Below, one piece after another: positions 1-6,277 of a stretch of DNA of 10,718 nt. The stretch covers positions 1-10,718 of the forward strand of contig DBFNRV010000070.1 of the NCBI GenBank assembly GCA_048421225.1, read 5' to 3'. This stretch comes from UMGS946 sp048421225. GTDB lineage: Bacteria; Bacillota; Clostridia; Christensenellales; CAG-138. The position numbers were made by a program, and so were the translations under genes. Every line of letters begins with the position of its first letter. The first letter of the stretch is position 1. A model generated the notes under the pieces. The model saw only the letters and a list, made by a program, of their open reading frames with translations. It was not told the DNA's origin and did no database searches.

Positions 1-21
1 ATAATAATTCGATTGCCGCGC

Positions 22-50
22 TTGACTACTGACAATATGTACTATATAAT
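22..50 (+). promoter_or_regulatory. Sigma-A-like promoter for the leader and Cys-rich protein gene
   Basis: TTGACT at 22-27 and TATAAT at 45-50 are separated by 17 bases. This matches the housekeeping consensus at 11 of 12 positions with ideal spacing. Transcription would start near 57, leaving about 280 nt of untranslated leader before the ATG at 339. Confidence 0.65.
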
Positions 51-70
51 TGATATGTAAATAACACATT

Positions 71-100
71 TTGTCAAATTATTTTTCTGAGTACTATTAT
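71..100 (+). promoter_or_regulatory. Possible second promoter (TTGTCA / TATTAT)
   Basis: TTGTCA at 71-76 and TATTAT at 95-100 are 18 bases apart. It is weaker than the promoter at 22-50 and could be an alternative start, near 107, for the same leader. The flanks are AT-rich, so chance similarity is possible. Confidence 0.3.
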
Positions 101-168
101 GAATTAAGTAAGGTGATGCTTATGATATGAATAAATTTTTAATTCCATACTTACAAAATCTCAAAGCG

Positions 169-305
169 AAGGGAGGGATTATAATCCGCTTAAAGGCGGA
201 AAAGGCTTTCCTGCCGTGGTATATCGGGGCCTTCCCTTAAGTGTCACGATAAACATGGCGCTACGGCGGGTTGAGGGCCGGTTATATGCGCAAACCGATT
301 GGCCC
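169..305 (+). promoter_or_regulatory. Structured 5' leader, possible unclassified cis-regulatory RNA
   Basis: Bases 169-177 pair with 230-238 in a 9-bp stem with one G-U pair. This stem encloses two smaller hairpins: 185-189 with 196-200, and 214-216 with 225-227, the latter extended by 210-211 with 228-229. The result is a three-way junction. A second domain pairs GGGCC (275-279) with GGCCC (301-305) and GGTT (280-283) with AACC (293-296). Its loop contains GCGC (288-291), which could pair with GCGC at 258-261 as a pseudoknot. The element ends about 20 nt before the AGGAGG site of the gene at 339. I compared it from memory with c-di-GMP, TPP, SAM, ZTP, guanidine, cobalamin and T-box motifs and saw no match. 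The pairing is seen in the sequence; ligand binding is not established. Confidence 0.4.
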
Positions 306-338
306 AGCACGCTAAAAGACTAAACAGGAGGTAATATA

Positions 339-726
339 ATGCGATTCAAAAGAACCCTAAGCATTATGGTATGTTTGGTACTAACCCTTGTGGCAGTCAG
401 CCCGGTACATGCCGGTTCGGGGGGACGCATGCCGGCAGCTATGCGCGCATGAGAACTACGTGATAAGAATTGAATCGATCAGCTATATGCAGCTTCTCAA
501 CAACAATGAAAACCATACCGTAATCGTGCGCGGCACGGCAATATGCCATGACTGCGGGTATGAATGGCCAAATATCGACAGGTTTATCCGCCGTCATGTA
601 AGCGATGGAAGCTCCGCCTATCTTGGCTGTTACGAAGGGGAGAACGGCAGATATCACCTTTACTCAACCACCTGCTCCCAATGCGGGTATGAGTACACAT
701 ACGCCGCATCCTGCGATATACACTGA
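339..726 (+). pseudogene. Small secreted Cys-rich protein, frame broken at a G6 run
   Basis: The ATG at 339 has an AGGAGG site just upstream and starts a typical signal peptide (basic MRFKR, hydrophobic core, VHA cleavage site near residue 25). This frame stops at 450-452 after 37 codons. Removing one G from the G6 run at 419-424 joins it to the frame that stays open to a TGA at 724-726. The joined product would be 128 residues with two CxxC knuckles, CHDCGYEW and CSQCGYEY, plus scattered Cys and His, resembling small secreted zinc-ribbon-like modules. The second frame taken alone could only start at a TTG at 388, with no ribosome site and half a signal peptide, so it is not a convincing separate gene. 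The break could be a true disabling mutation, phase variation or a sequencing error. The function is not recognised; metal binding by the CxxC pairs is an inference. Confidence 0.6.
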
Positions 727-764
727 CCATCCTCCCGCTAAGCGATAAAAAACGTGCTGTTGAT

Positions 765-824
765 GAAGGGAAGCGCTTTGCGCTTCCCTTCGTGTCGGGG
801 CTGCGCGGCACCCCCTGTTTTTTT
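765..824. terminator. Bidirectional terminator between convergent genes
   Basis: A perfect 11-bp stem (765-775 with 781-791, 5-base loop) is followed by a short G4/C4 hairpin (about 797-814) and T7 at 818-824, which would stop transcription from the left. On the minus strand the same 11-bp stem is followed, about 15 bases on, by a T-run (A-run at 747-752 on the plus strand). It lies between two converging genes, as expected for a shared terminator. Confidence 0.65.
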
Positions 825-1001
825 GCTTTGTTTTTGCCTATTGGGCGCCCGTTAATCCTATGAAAAGCGCTGTATATTAAGCCTTTATTTCTCTGGATCA
901 CAAAGAGCCTTATTTTCAGGACATTTCCGCTCTTTTATGCAAACTCCGGTACAATTCCGCAGCCAGGCTTTTCCAAGGGGTTAGCTCACGGCATGTTTCG
1001 G

Positions 1002-1505
1002 CTATTTGAACAAAAGTCCTTTACAGTTGGCGTCAAAGTCCTCACACAGCAGGTTAATGGCCAGCTCGTCGATCGAGGCTATGCTCGCCAAAACGCAGAT
1101 AATATATATAAACACGGATGAGCCAAATAAAACCGCCTCAAAAGGCAGCACGAACATCACCGCTCCCACTGCCTTGTTTCCATATGTATGGATCATGCCA
1201 AGCCTTCCGTGCCTTAAAAGCGCGGTAAACAGCGAAGCCATTTTAATCGCCGCGATTGCGAGAACCCAGATAATAATTCCCTCGGGGACGTTTAATTCAG
1301 GATATACCACGATAAACGTGCAGGCAATCATTACGGCATCCGCAATAGTGTCGAGCTTTTCACCAAACCTGCTCGCGGTATGCGATCTTCTGGCTATATA
1401 GCCGTCAAGCGCGTCAGTGGCCCCGCATAAAGCGTATAGGACAAAGAACGGCGCGCTGAACGGCCTTGTAAAAAACAAGGACAGCGAAAGCGGAATCCTG
1501 AGCAT
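1002..1505 (-). CDS. CDP-alcohol phosphatidyltransferase family membrane protein
   Basis: The protein carries the complete family signature DxxDGxxARx8GxxxDxxxD: D31, D34, G35, A38, R39, G48, D52 and D56. In this family the aspartates bind divalent metal and the CDP-diacylglycerol pyrophosphate. The enzyme swaps CMP for an alcohol such as glycerol phosphate, serine or inositol to make a phospholipid head group. Several hydrophobic stretches follow, fitting an integral membrane enzyme. At 167 residues it is slightly short. The sequence before ATG 1505 is open and reads VTANFIT in frame, which resembles the usual family N terminus, so the true start probably lies 6-7 codons upstream. There, a GAGAGG site (1532-1537) is correctly spaced from a GTT codon (1524-1526) rather than from a start codon. 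The alcohol substrate cannot be assigned. The gene stands alone and converges on the Cys-rich protein gene. Confidence 0.85.
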   Translation of the reverse strand: MLRIPLSLSLFFTRPFSAPFFVLYALCGATDALDGYIARRSHTASRFGEKLDTIADAVMIACTFIVVYPELNVPEGIIIWVLAIAAIKMASLFTALLRHGRLGMIHTYGNKAVGAVMFVLPFEAVLFGSSVFIYIICVLASIASIDELAINLLCEDFDANCKGLLFK

Positions 1506-1560
1506 CGTAATAAAATTCGCCGTAACAGTTACCTCTCATATAAAAGCTGGCGCACGGTTC

Positions 1561-1589
1561 TAGATACATCATTAGCTTTAACATGTAAA
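1561..1589 (-). promoter_or_regulatory. Possible promoter of the phosphatidyltransferase gene
   Basis: Reading the minus strand, TTTACA (1589-1584) and TATCTA (1566-1561) are 17 bases apart. The -35 matches 5 of 6 consensus positions but the -10 only 3 of 6, so the call is weak. It is well placed, about 25-30 bases before the GAGAGG site. Confidence 0.3.
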
Positions 1590-1769
1590 GCCGCTATATT
1601 CAAATATGCGGATTTTTACATTCGCCCGCATCTCAGGCTCGGACCGGTCGGCCGTTTATGGGGCTTGGCCGCCTTGTACACTTCACCGTTAATCGGGACA
1701 AGCGTGCGCAACGCGTTTTGTACGGCGGCTTTCCTATATCGCCCCTTATAAAATGCGCTCTCCATTCTC

Positions 1770-1797
1770 CTGTAGCCCCGAATAAGTATGTTATAAT
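1770..1797 (+). promoter_or_regulatory. Possible promoter of the GNAT gene
   Basis: There is a perfect TATAAT at 1792-1797, about 50 bases before the start codon, in a sharply AT-rich stretch. The -35 side (around 1770-1775, CTGTAG) is poor. The call rests mainly on the -10 box and its position. Confidence 0.35.
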
Positions 1798-1846
1798 TTT
1801 TATTATAGCATACTAAAAAGATAAATTGAGACGAGAGGTTAAGAGC

Positions 1847-2350
1847 ATGAACGTTGAAATAAAGGAGGTTTCCATAGATGAAAAGGAGGTATTGCGCAAT
1901 CTGTTGGAAAAGTATGATTATGAATTTTCACAATGGAATAAGAGGGATGTAAACAAGCTGGGGCTCTACGGGTATGATTATCTTGATTATTATTGGGCTG
2001 AGGATAAACGGCATGCTTTCTTTATCATGGTTGATGGAAAGCTGGCGGGGTTTATAATGGTAAATGATTATCCCGAGGCCTGCGAGCCAACCGATTACTG
2101 CCTATCAGAATTTTTTGTTATGTACAAGTATCGCCGAATGGGAGTAGGAAGTATCGCGGCGCGCGGCGTGCTTGACCTATTTCGTGGGAAATGGCAGTTG
2201 AAACGGCACCCGCATAATATCCCGTCCGTCCATTTTTGGGACAAGTTCATATTAGAATATACTAAGGGTAAATACCGCCTCGTTAAATCGTATCCTGGCG
2301 CTGAATATGAGGATGGGACGGCAGGGGATATATTTTTCTTTGAAAACTAA
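1847..2350 (+). CDS. GNAT-family N-acetyltransferase
   Basis: This is a 167-residue cytoplasmic protein with the GNAT layout. A strand pair FFIMVDGKLAGFIMV lies at about 58-72. The core acetyl-CoA motif FFVMYKYRRMGVGS follows at about 89-102, with the R-R-M-G-V-G pyrophosphate-binding loop at 96-101. Such enzymes move an acetyl group from acetyl-CoA to an amine on a small molecule, peptide or drug. The later segment with VHFWDKFI fits the closing part of the fold. I start it at ATG 1847, because GAGAGG (1833-1838) is 8 bases upstream; a TTG at 1826 in the same frame would add 7 residues but has no such site. The substrate cannot be told. The neighbour at 2502-3371 is a converging phosphotransferase of a family that also includes drug-modifying enzymes, but neither protein is recognisable as a known resistance determinant. 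Confidence 0.85.
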   Translation: MNVEIKEVSIDEKEVLRNLLEKYDYEFSQWNKRDVNKLGLYGYDYLDYYWAEDKRHAFFIMVDGKLAGFIMVNDYPEACEPTDYCLSEFFVMYKYRRMGVGSIAARGVLDLFRGKWQLKRHPHNIPSVHFWDKFILEYTKGKYRLVKSYPGAEYEDGTAGDIFFFEN

Positions 2351-2501
2351 ATTGTTTTGCCGCTATGGCCTCGGGTTTAACCTGCGCTGGCAGCCGCCTA
2401 GAATAAGATCAACTCTTCAACGGAAGGCCATGCAACCGGACATACGGAGGTACGCTAAAAAGCGGCGAGAAGGCGTTCGCGTATAAAGGCCAACAGGGTT
2501 T

Positions 2502-3371
2502 TTAATTCCCATACCAAGCCGGCACAGGGCTTTGCATATTGTCGTACCATGAAAGAACATCCTGGGACTGCCTCATCATGGTTTCAACCTCGTCCTGGCC
2601 AAATGGTATGGCCCAATAGATAGATGACAGCGTATTGCTTGCAATATAAAAGGCGAGCAGCTTGAAAAATTCGATTGGCGGCCTGCCGCCAAAATAGCCG
2701 TCAAGCCGCCCCGACGCAAACTTCGGGCAGATCTGGGCGCACCATACAATTCGGTTAAATTCCTCCCACGGGTCGCCAAAGTCAAAACGGTCAAAATCAA
2801 TGATAACAAGCTCCCCGTTTTCTATCATCATATTACCGATATGATAGTCTCCGTGCTGAAAGCATTGGGGACGGTTTATTAATAGCTTACGATTGTTCTC
2901 TATGTATTCAATCATCTTATCGTCCCCCTTAAACCGAAGAGGGCAGTCCCTATATTTTCGAATTTTTATATCGGTCTTGCGGTTAAACCGGCCATACCAT
3001 TCCTCTTGTGAGTCAGGTGCGGGAAGGGAATGGATCCGGCGCAGAATTTCTCCCGATTTTAAGCCCAAATTGTATTGATCTGTCTCGGTCAGCAGAGGAA
3101 TAACATCCTCCGCGTCCTCGCCCTCAACCCAGGTAAGCAGGGTATAAACGCCGGCCTTGCAAACGCCGAACTCCACGGGTTCACACATAGGGATATCTTG
3201 CTTCTTAAGCTTTTCCAGCATAGCGAACAACTCTTTTCTAGCTTCATAGCGCTCTATCGGAGTTATCCTGAGGAGGTATTTTGTACCATCCGGTTTTATT
3301 ACCTTATATTTTTTGTCGCCAGACCATCCTCTGCTGATAGGTTCCATTGAAACAAAGCTTAATTCATCCAT
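2502..3371 (-). CDS. Phosphotransferase of the aminoglycoside phosphotransferase/choline kinase fold
   Basis: This 289-residue protein has a kinase-like fold: a glycine-containing nucleotide loop (RGWSGDKKY, about 14-22), a LLRIT strand (about 33-37), the catalytic loop HGDYHIGN at 173-180 (H173, D175 base, N180 metal ligand) and the metal-binding IDFD at 191-194. The family transfers phosphate from ATP to a hydroxyl on aminoglycosides, macrolides, choline, homoserine or other small molecules. Overall it looks like the uncharacterised chromosomal members, so drug resistance is not implied. I place the start at ATG 3371, with a purine-rich AAGGGGGAAGG site just before it. An in-frame TTG at 3392 would add 7 residues and lies almost on the likely transcription start. 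Downstream on the minus strand a weak hairpin (GCGA 2465-2468 with TCGC 2477-2480) and T5 may end the transcript. Confidence 0.87.
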   Translation of the reverse strand: MDELSFVSMEPISRGWSGDKKYKVIKPDGTKYLLRITPIERYEARKELFAMLEKLKKQDIPMCEPVEFGVCKAGVYTLLTWVEGEDAEDVIPLLTETDQYNLGLKSGEILRRIHSLPAPDSQEEWYGRFNRKTDIKIRKYRDCPLRFKGDDKMIEYIENNRKLLINRPQCFQHGDYHIGNMMIENGELVIIDFDRFDFGDPWEEFNRIVWCAQICPKFASGRLDGYFGGRPPIEFFKLLAFYIASNTLSSIYWAIPFGQDEVETMMRQSQDVLSWYDNMQSPVPAWYGN

Positions 3372-3393
3372 AGGGCCTTCCCCCTTTAGCAAA

Positions 3394-3423
3394 ATTAAAA
3401 TCCTGTTTTTGAGCGGCCGTTAA
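3394..3423 (-). promoter_or_regulatory. Promoter of the phosphotransferase gene
   Basis: On the minus strand TTAACG (3423-3418) and TTTAAT (3399-3394) are 18 bases apart. The -10 matches 5 of 6 consensus positions. A start near 3387 gives a short leader containing the ribosome site of ATG 3371. The -35 overlaps that of the plus-strand promoter candidate at a GTTAAC palindrome (3419-3424). Confidence 0.38.
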
Positions 3424-3448
3424 CCAGTTTACCATAAATAAATATAAT
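3420..3448 (+). promoter_or_regulatory. Possible divergent promoter firing into the 3449-4072 gap
   Basis: TTAACC (3420-3425) and a perfect TATAAT (3443-3448) are separated by 17 bases. It points into a region with no convincing gene, so it could make a non-coding transcript or be a chance match in AT-rich DNA. Confidence 0.33.
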
Positions 3449-4072
3449 TTGCTAACTAAACGGTTTGGGCGCCATTATGGCTATATCCTAATTATTTATT
3501 TGCGTTTTTACCTAAGAACATTGGTAAAGCTGATACGGAGTGCTGAGACATGAAAGCATCGGTCAAAATAAAGTTGCAGTATAGCTTGCCGCGAAGCCCT
3601 GCCGTAAGGATCCGCCATAGCTTCAGCCCCTCGCCGTGCGCTTCACAAATTTGCACTTTTCAGAGCCGAAGACCGCAAAAAAAGCCGCCGCGTTAGATGC
3701 GCGAAAGGGCGGGAGCGCGCGCCCGGGGCGGTAATCCGGCTGGCGATGACAAAACGGATGCATGAAACAGCACTGTTACGGCGGCGTTTTCCTGTCTAAG
3801 CGCCCTTAGCCCACCCTGTTGTGAAACCTTCCTGTATTGCACCTGTATTTTTACATGCCATTTAGCCTGGCAAAAACGCAAGGCTTTATTGGCGGCAGGC
3901 GTAAGTAAACCGCCTGTTAATGATTTTTGACGCTTATATGCTCTTCCTTTGCTTTAAAAAAGCTCGAATCCTCACTGTACTTGATACAGCCGCCAGCTAT
4001 GGCGCTTACAGTGGATTTATTTAAAAGCTTTGGAATTCATAGAATACGGGCGTAAAAACCTACTATAATGTA
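3449..4072. other. Long intergenic region with no convincing gene
   Basis: This lies between two minus-strand genes. The left edge and the last 150 bases are AT-rich, while roughly 3590-3830 is clearly GC-rich. There are short ORFs on both strands (3550-3696 plus, 48 codons; 3693-3881 minus, 62 codons), but their composition is odd and I see no domain. Hairpins are present at 3896-3916 (CAGGCG with CGCCTG) and 3973-4013. It could be a decayed gene, a non-coding RNA driven from 3420-3448, or plain spacer. Confidence 0.4.
3973..4013 (-). terminator. Nested hairpin, possible terminator of the lipoprotein gene
   Basis: CACTGTA (3973-3979) pairs with TACAGTG (4007-4013) and encloses CGCCA (3991-3995) pairing with TGGCG (4000-4004). 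CTGTA at 3975-3979 can alternatively pair with TACAG at 3985-3989, so two exclusive folds exist. On the minus strand a T6 run follows about 10 bases later. It sits 60-100 bases beyond the stop codon of the 4073-4993 gene. The distance to the T-run makes termination uncertain. Confidence 0.33.
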
Positions 4073-4993
4073 TTAAGCTTTATGTACCGCACCGCCCACC
4101 TCATTGAACTCAATCGACTGTAAAAGCATCGAATGCGTTTTTTCATCGAACTTTAACAATAAGTCCGCCTGGACCGCCGTTAGCGTATGAACTCCATAGT
4201 TGAGCATCATATTCACGGTCAACGAGCCATCTCCATACAGCTCTCCAATGAAAAGCTCTGAGATTTCAAGCTCCAGACCCTCCTTGTCAAAGTCAAGCCC
4301 TGTCGCTTCTTTATATAATTGGGTGTTTACGGCGTATTCAGGCGACTGCGGGCCGTTGCGGCAGGTTATTACGAAGGTTTCCCGCCCTGTCCATTTCAGG
4401 CTGAGAAACTCACCCTCCTCCCCGTAAAACCAGCAGTCGCTGAACGGCCAGCTTATCTTATAAAGGCCGCTTGCATCATAATACGCGGCCAGCATGCTTT
4501 CAAGGCTCCCGTGGCCTATCGTCCGTTTTGAAAACAGGATACAGCCGCCGCCCACACGCTTATACATTAAATTTTGCCTATCTGAAAATTCATCCGGCAC
4601 GCCCTCAAAGTCAACATACAGGTATTCTCCCTTTAAAACCCCCAGGCTCTTTTCCACCGCCAATCTAGCCCCAAGCGCTGACTCGCCGCCATTGGCAGCA
4701 CGGCTTATAAACAGCAGCGCGGTTGAAGAGAGACGCTCGTCCCAGGGTTCGATTATACAGCATCCGGAAACTCTGCCGTATTCAGGCTCAGCCTCAGGCT
4801 CAGCCTCAGGCTCAGCCGTGGCCGAAGGTTCTGCTTTCTCCTTGGGCGTAGGCAGCACAATGGCCTGGCGTTGTTCCGTATTGCTAGGTACAGCCGTCCC
4901 ATGCGGAAAATCGCCGCCTTTATCCCCATTATGGGCGCAGCACGAGCACAATAGCATGGATATGATAATTAGACATAGGCATAGCCTTTTCAT
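4073..4993 (-). CDS. Lipoprotein of unknown function with a Glu-Pro-Ala linker
   Basis: This 306-residue protein opens with a lipoprotein signal peptide: MKR, a hydrophobic core and the lipobox L15-C16-S17-C18, so C18 would be lipidated and the protein tethered outside the membrane. A low-complexity Pro/Glu/Ala linker, including AEPEAEPEAEPE, spans roughly residues 45-72. The rest is a soluble acidic domain of about 230 residues that I do not recognise; the end is rich in alternating hydrophobic residues suggesting beta strands. The ATG has GGAGG (5004-5008) 10 bases upstream. The gene is divergent from the GH25 lysozyme gene with 405 bases between them. It shares the lipobox-linker-domain design with the lipoproteins at 8428-10718, but its domain shows no obvious similarity to theirs. 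Confidence 0.78.
   Translation of the reverse strand: MKRLCLCLIIISMLLCSCCAHNGDKGGDFPHGTAVPSNTEQRQAIVLPTPKEKAEPSATAEPEAEPEAEPEYGRVSGCCIIEPWDERLSSTALLFISRAANGGESALGARLAVEKSLGVLKGEYLYVDFEGVPDEFSDRQNLMYKRVGGGCILFSKRTIGHGSLESMLAAYYDASGLYKISWPFSDCWFYGEEGEFLSLKWTGRETFVITCRNGPQSPEYAVNTQLYKEATGLDFDKEGLELEISELFIGELYGDGSLTVNMMLNYGVHTLTAVQADLLLKFDEKTHSMLLQSIEFNEVGGAVHKA
4783..4817. repeat. 12-bp tandem repeat, 2.9 copies, in the lipoprotein linker
   Basis: The unit CAGGCTCAGCCT occurs at 4783-4794 and 4795-4806, then 11 of its 12 bases at 4807-4817. It encodes a repeated Ala-Glu-Pro-Glu tetrapeptide on the minus strand. Because 12 is a multiple of 3, gain or loss of units changes linker length without breaking the frame. 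Each unit is itself an inverted repeat (AGGCT-C-AGCCT). Confidence 0.9.
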
Positions 4994-5117
4994 TTGAATT
5001 GCACCTCCGGTTATTCCAGGTTGGACGGGATTTGCTTTAAACTCGCTATATCAATTACTAGGCCGGCAGTGATACTCGCCGGTTGAGTACAAATTCAGCC
5101 AATTTGCTTATACAGCT

Positions 5118-5126
5118 ATAATAACA
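5118..5126 (-). promoter_or_regulatory. Possible extended -10 promoter of the lipoprotein gene
   Basis: On the minus strand the sequence reads TGTTATTAT, a TGn-extended -10 element, with a poor TTTTAA 17 bases upstream. The implied leader is about 115 nt. Support is limited to the -10 side. Confidence 0.3.
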
Positions 5127-5260
5127 TGAAAGGTTTATAATTAAAAGCCTAATATGCCGCATTAAAGACTGATTTTATTTTAACTTGAATGGTCGGCACT
5201 TAAGAGCGCCCGCTTAAAGCAACCGCTCCCCCGTCCAAAAGAGCTTTATACTATTATCAT

Positions 5261-5289
5261 TTGCCTATTTTATGCTTATGTTTTATAAT
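5261..5289 (+). promoter_or_regulatory. Promoter of the GH25 lysozyme gene
   Basis: TTGCCT (5261-5266) and a perfect TATAAT (5284-5289) are separated by exactly 17 bases. Transcription would start near 5296, giving a leader of about 100 nt before ATG 5399. No clear structure is seen in that AT-rich leader. Confidence 0.55.
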
Positions 5290-5398
5290 ACAAATTAGGA
5301 TGAATTCATCGATTTGGCTGTTACTAAAATTTATTATTTAAATACCATAAAACTAAAGATTAAAAGCTTATTAAATTCGTGACTGAGGAACAATAATA

Positions 5399-6139
5399 AT
5401 GAACGCCAGTAAGTTAAAGCTATTTGTTATAATATCTGCGTTATCAACAATTATACTCACGCTGCTCTTTGCAGGCCGGTTTATACGGATAAACACGCCG
5501 TCTGTAAAGGAGTATCCGGTGAGAGGCGTTGACGTTTCCGCACACCAGGGCAGGATAGACTGGCAGACGCTCGCCGACCAGGACATAGCTTTTGCGTTTA
5601 TAAAGGCTACGGAGGGAAGCGGCTTTGTCGACAGGCACTATTATGAAAATATAGAGAAGGCGCTGCAAACCGGTCTGCGCATAGGCTCGTATCACTTTTT
5701 CAGCTTTGAAAGCCCAGGGCTTTTGCAGGCCCGGCACTTCATCAGTGTTGTTAAATCGCATGAAAACATGCTCCCTCCCGTTGTTGACCTTGAGTTCTAC
5801 GACGAGTTTTTCAGCTCCCCGCCTGAAAAGGATTATGTAGGGCGCGAATTGGCCGCAATGCTTCAGGCCCTTGAATCCCATTACGAAGTCAAACCCGTCA
5901 TATACGTTACCCAGAGAGCGTACAAGGCGTATATTGAAGGCGGATTTATAGACTACGATATATGGATACGCGACGTTTATTTCAAGCCCAGCCTCGAAAA
6001 AAGCAGGCCCTGGACATTCTGGCAGTATACGGACAGGGCTAAACTTAACGGATATGACGGCGACGAACGCTTCATTGACCTTAATGTTTTTAACGGGGGG
6101 CGTGAAGAGTTTTGCCAATATGGCTGTGGGTTGCGTTGA
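5399..6139 (+). CDS. Membrane-anchored GH25 lysozyme (N-acetylmuramidase)
   Basis: Glycoside hydrolase family 25 enzymes cut the beta-1,4 bond between N-acetylmuramic acid and N-acetylglucosamine in peptidoglycan. This 246-residue protein has a hydrophobic segment at about 8-26 without a clear cleavage site or lipobox, so it is probably held by an uncleaved anchor. The GH25 domain fills the rest, with its diagnostic motifs in order: GVDVSAHQGRIDW (43-55, D45), FIKATEG (67-73), GSYHFF (96-101), the catalytic DLE (D130, E132), WQY (208-210) and DLN (227-229). There is no separate cell-wall-binding domain, fitting a housekeeping or remodelling enzyme rather than a phage endolysin. The ATG at 5399 has GAGGA (5385-5389) 9 bases before it. 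The next gene encodes a second peptidoglycan-directed hydrolase with its own strong promoter. Confidence 0.93.
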   Translation: MNASKLKLFVIISALSTIILTLLFAGRFIRINTPSVKEYPVRGVDVSAHQGRIDWQTLADQDIAFAFIKATEGSGFVDRHYYENIEKALQTGLRIGSYHFFSFESPGLLQARHFISVVKSHENMLPPVVDLEFYDEFFSSPPEKDYVGRELAAMLQALESHYEVKPVIYVTQRAYKAYIEGGFIDYDIWIRDVYFKPSLEKSRPWTFWQYTDRAKLNGYDGDERFIDLNVFNGGREEFCQYGCGLR

Positions 6140-6221
6140 TCCTTGCGGTTTTGCGGCCGTGTTAAGAAGTTTTTAAAATTTAGTGTATTTTACGTTATAT
6201 TTCCGTACTTTTAATCTAAAA

Positions 6222-6254
6222 CAGGTTATAATAGCCTTTAAAACCCTGCTTTTT
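6222..6254 (+). terminator. Weak terminator-like hairpin after the lysozyme gene
   Basis: CAGG-TT (6222-6227) can pair with AA-C-CCTG (6242-6248) with one bulged base, and T5 follows at 6250-6254. The stem is short, so confidence is low. Confidence 0.22.
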
Positions 6255-6277
6255 AATGTGAAATGTTAATTGTTTAC

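Larger units (their letters stand above)
1506..1846. other. Divergent intergenic region, no convincing gene
   Basis: This gap separates the minus-strand phosphatidyltransferase gene from the plus-strand acetyltransferase gene. It holds a hairpin around 1590-1612 (CCGC with GCGG, ATAT with ATAT, bounded by GTAAA and TTTAC). A GC-rich stretch at 1620-1740 contains a 49-codon minus-strand ORF (1616-1765) that I could not support. An AT-rich promoter area lies at 1790-1825. Confidence 0.4.
4994..5398. other. Divergent intergenic region between lipoprotein and lysozyme genes
   Basis: This 405-base AT-rich gap has no ORF worth calling. It contains the ribosome site of the minus-strand lipoprotein gene (5004-5008), a likely minus-strand extended -10 near 5118-5126, the plus-strand lysozyme promoter at 5261-5289 and the lysozyme leader of about 100 nt. 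Confidence 0.5.

Noticed and set aside
1616..1765. 49-codon minus-strand ORF encoding a basic peptide, with AGGAG next to its ATG
   Set aside because: The AGGAG is only about one base from the ATG, too close to work, and I recognise no domain. It lies in a GC-rich stretch where open frames arise by chance.
2502..3371. Reading the phosphotransferase, next to a GNAT gene, as an antibiotic-resistance pair
   Set aside because: The genes converge and are not an operon, both families are very broad, and neither sequence is recognisable as a known resistance enzyme.
3550..3696. 48-codon plus-strand ORF with an ACGGAG site 9 bases upstream and a possible promoter at 3420-3448
   Set aside because: The predicted peptide is Arg/Ser/Pro-rich with no hydrophobic or domain pattern, and the codon pattern is unlike the neighbouring genes.
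3693..3881. 62-codon minus-strand ORF in the same gap
   Set aside because: No ribosome site, no recognisable domain, and it covers the GC-rich stretch where stop codons are rare by composition.
5444..6118. Long 224-codon minus-strand ORF opposite the lysozyme gene
   Set aside because: The plus-strand frame contains every GH25 motif in order with a promoter and ribosome site; the reverse frame is a shadow.
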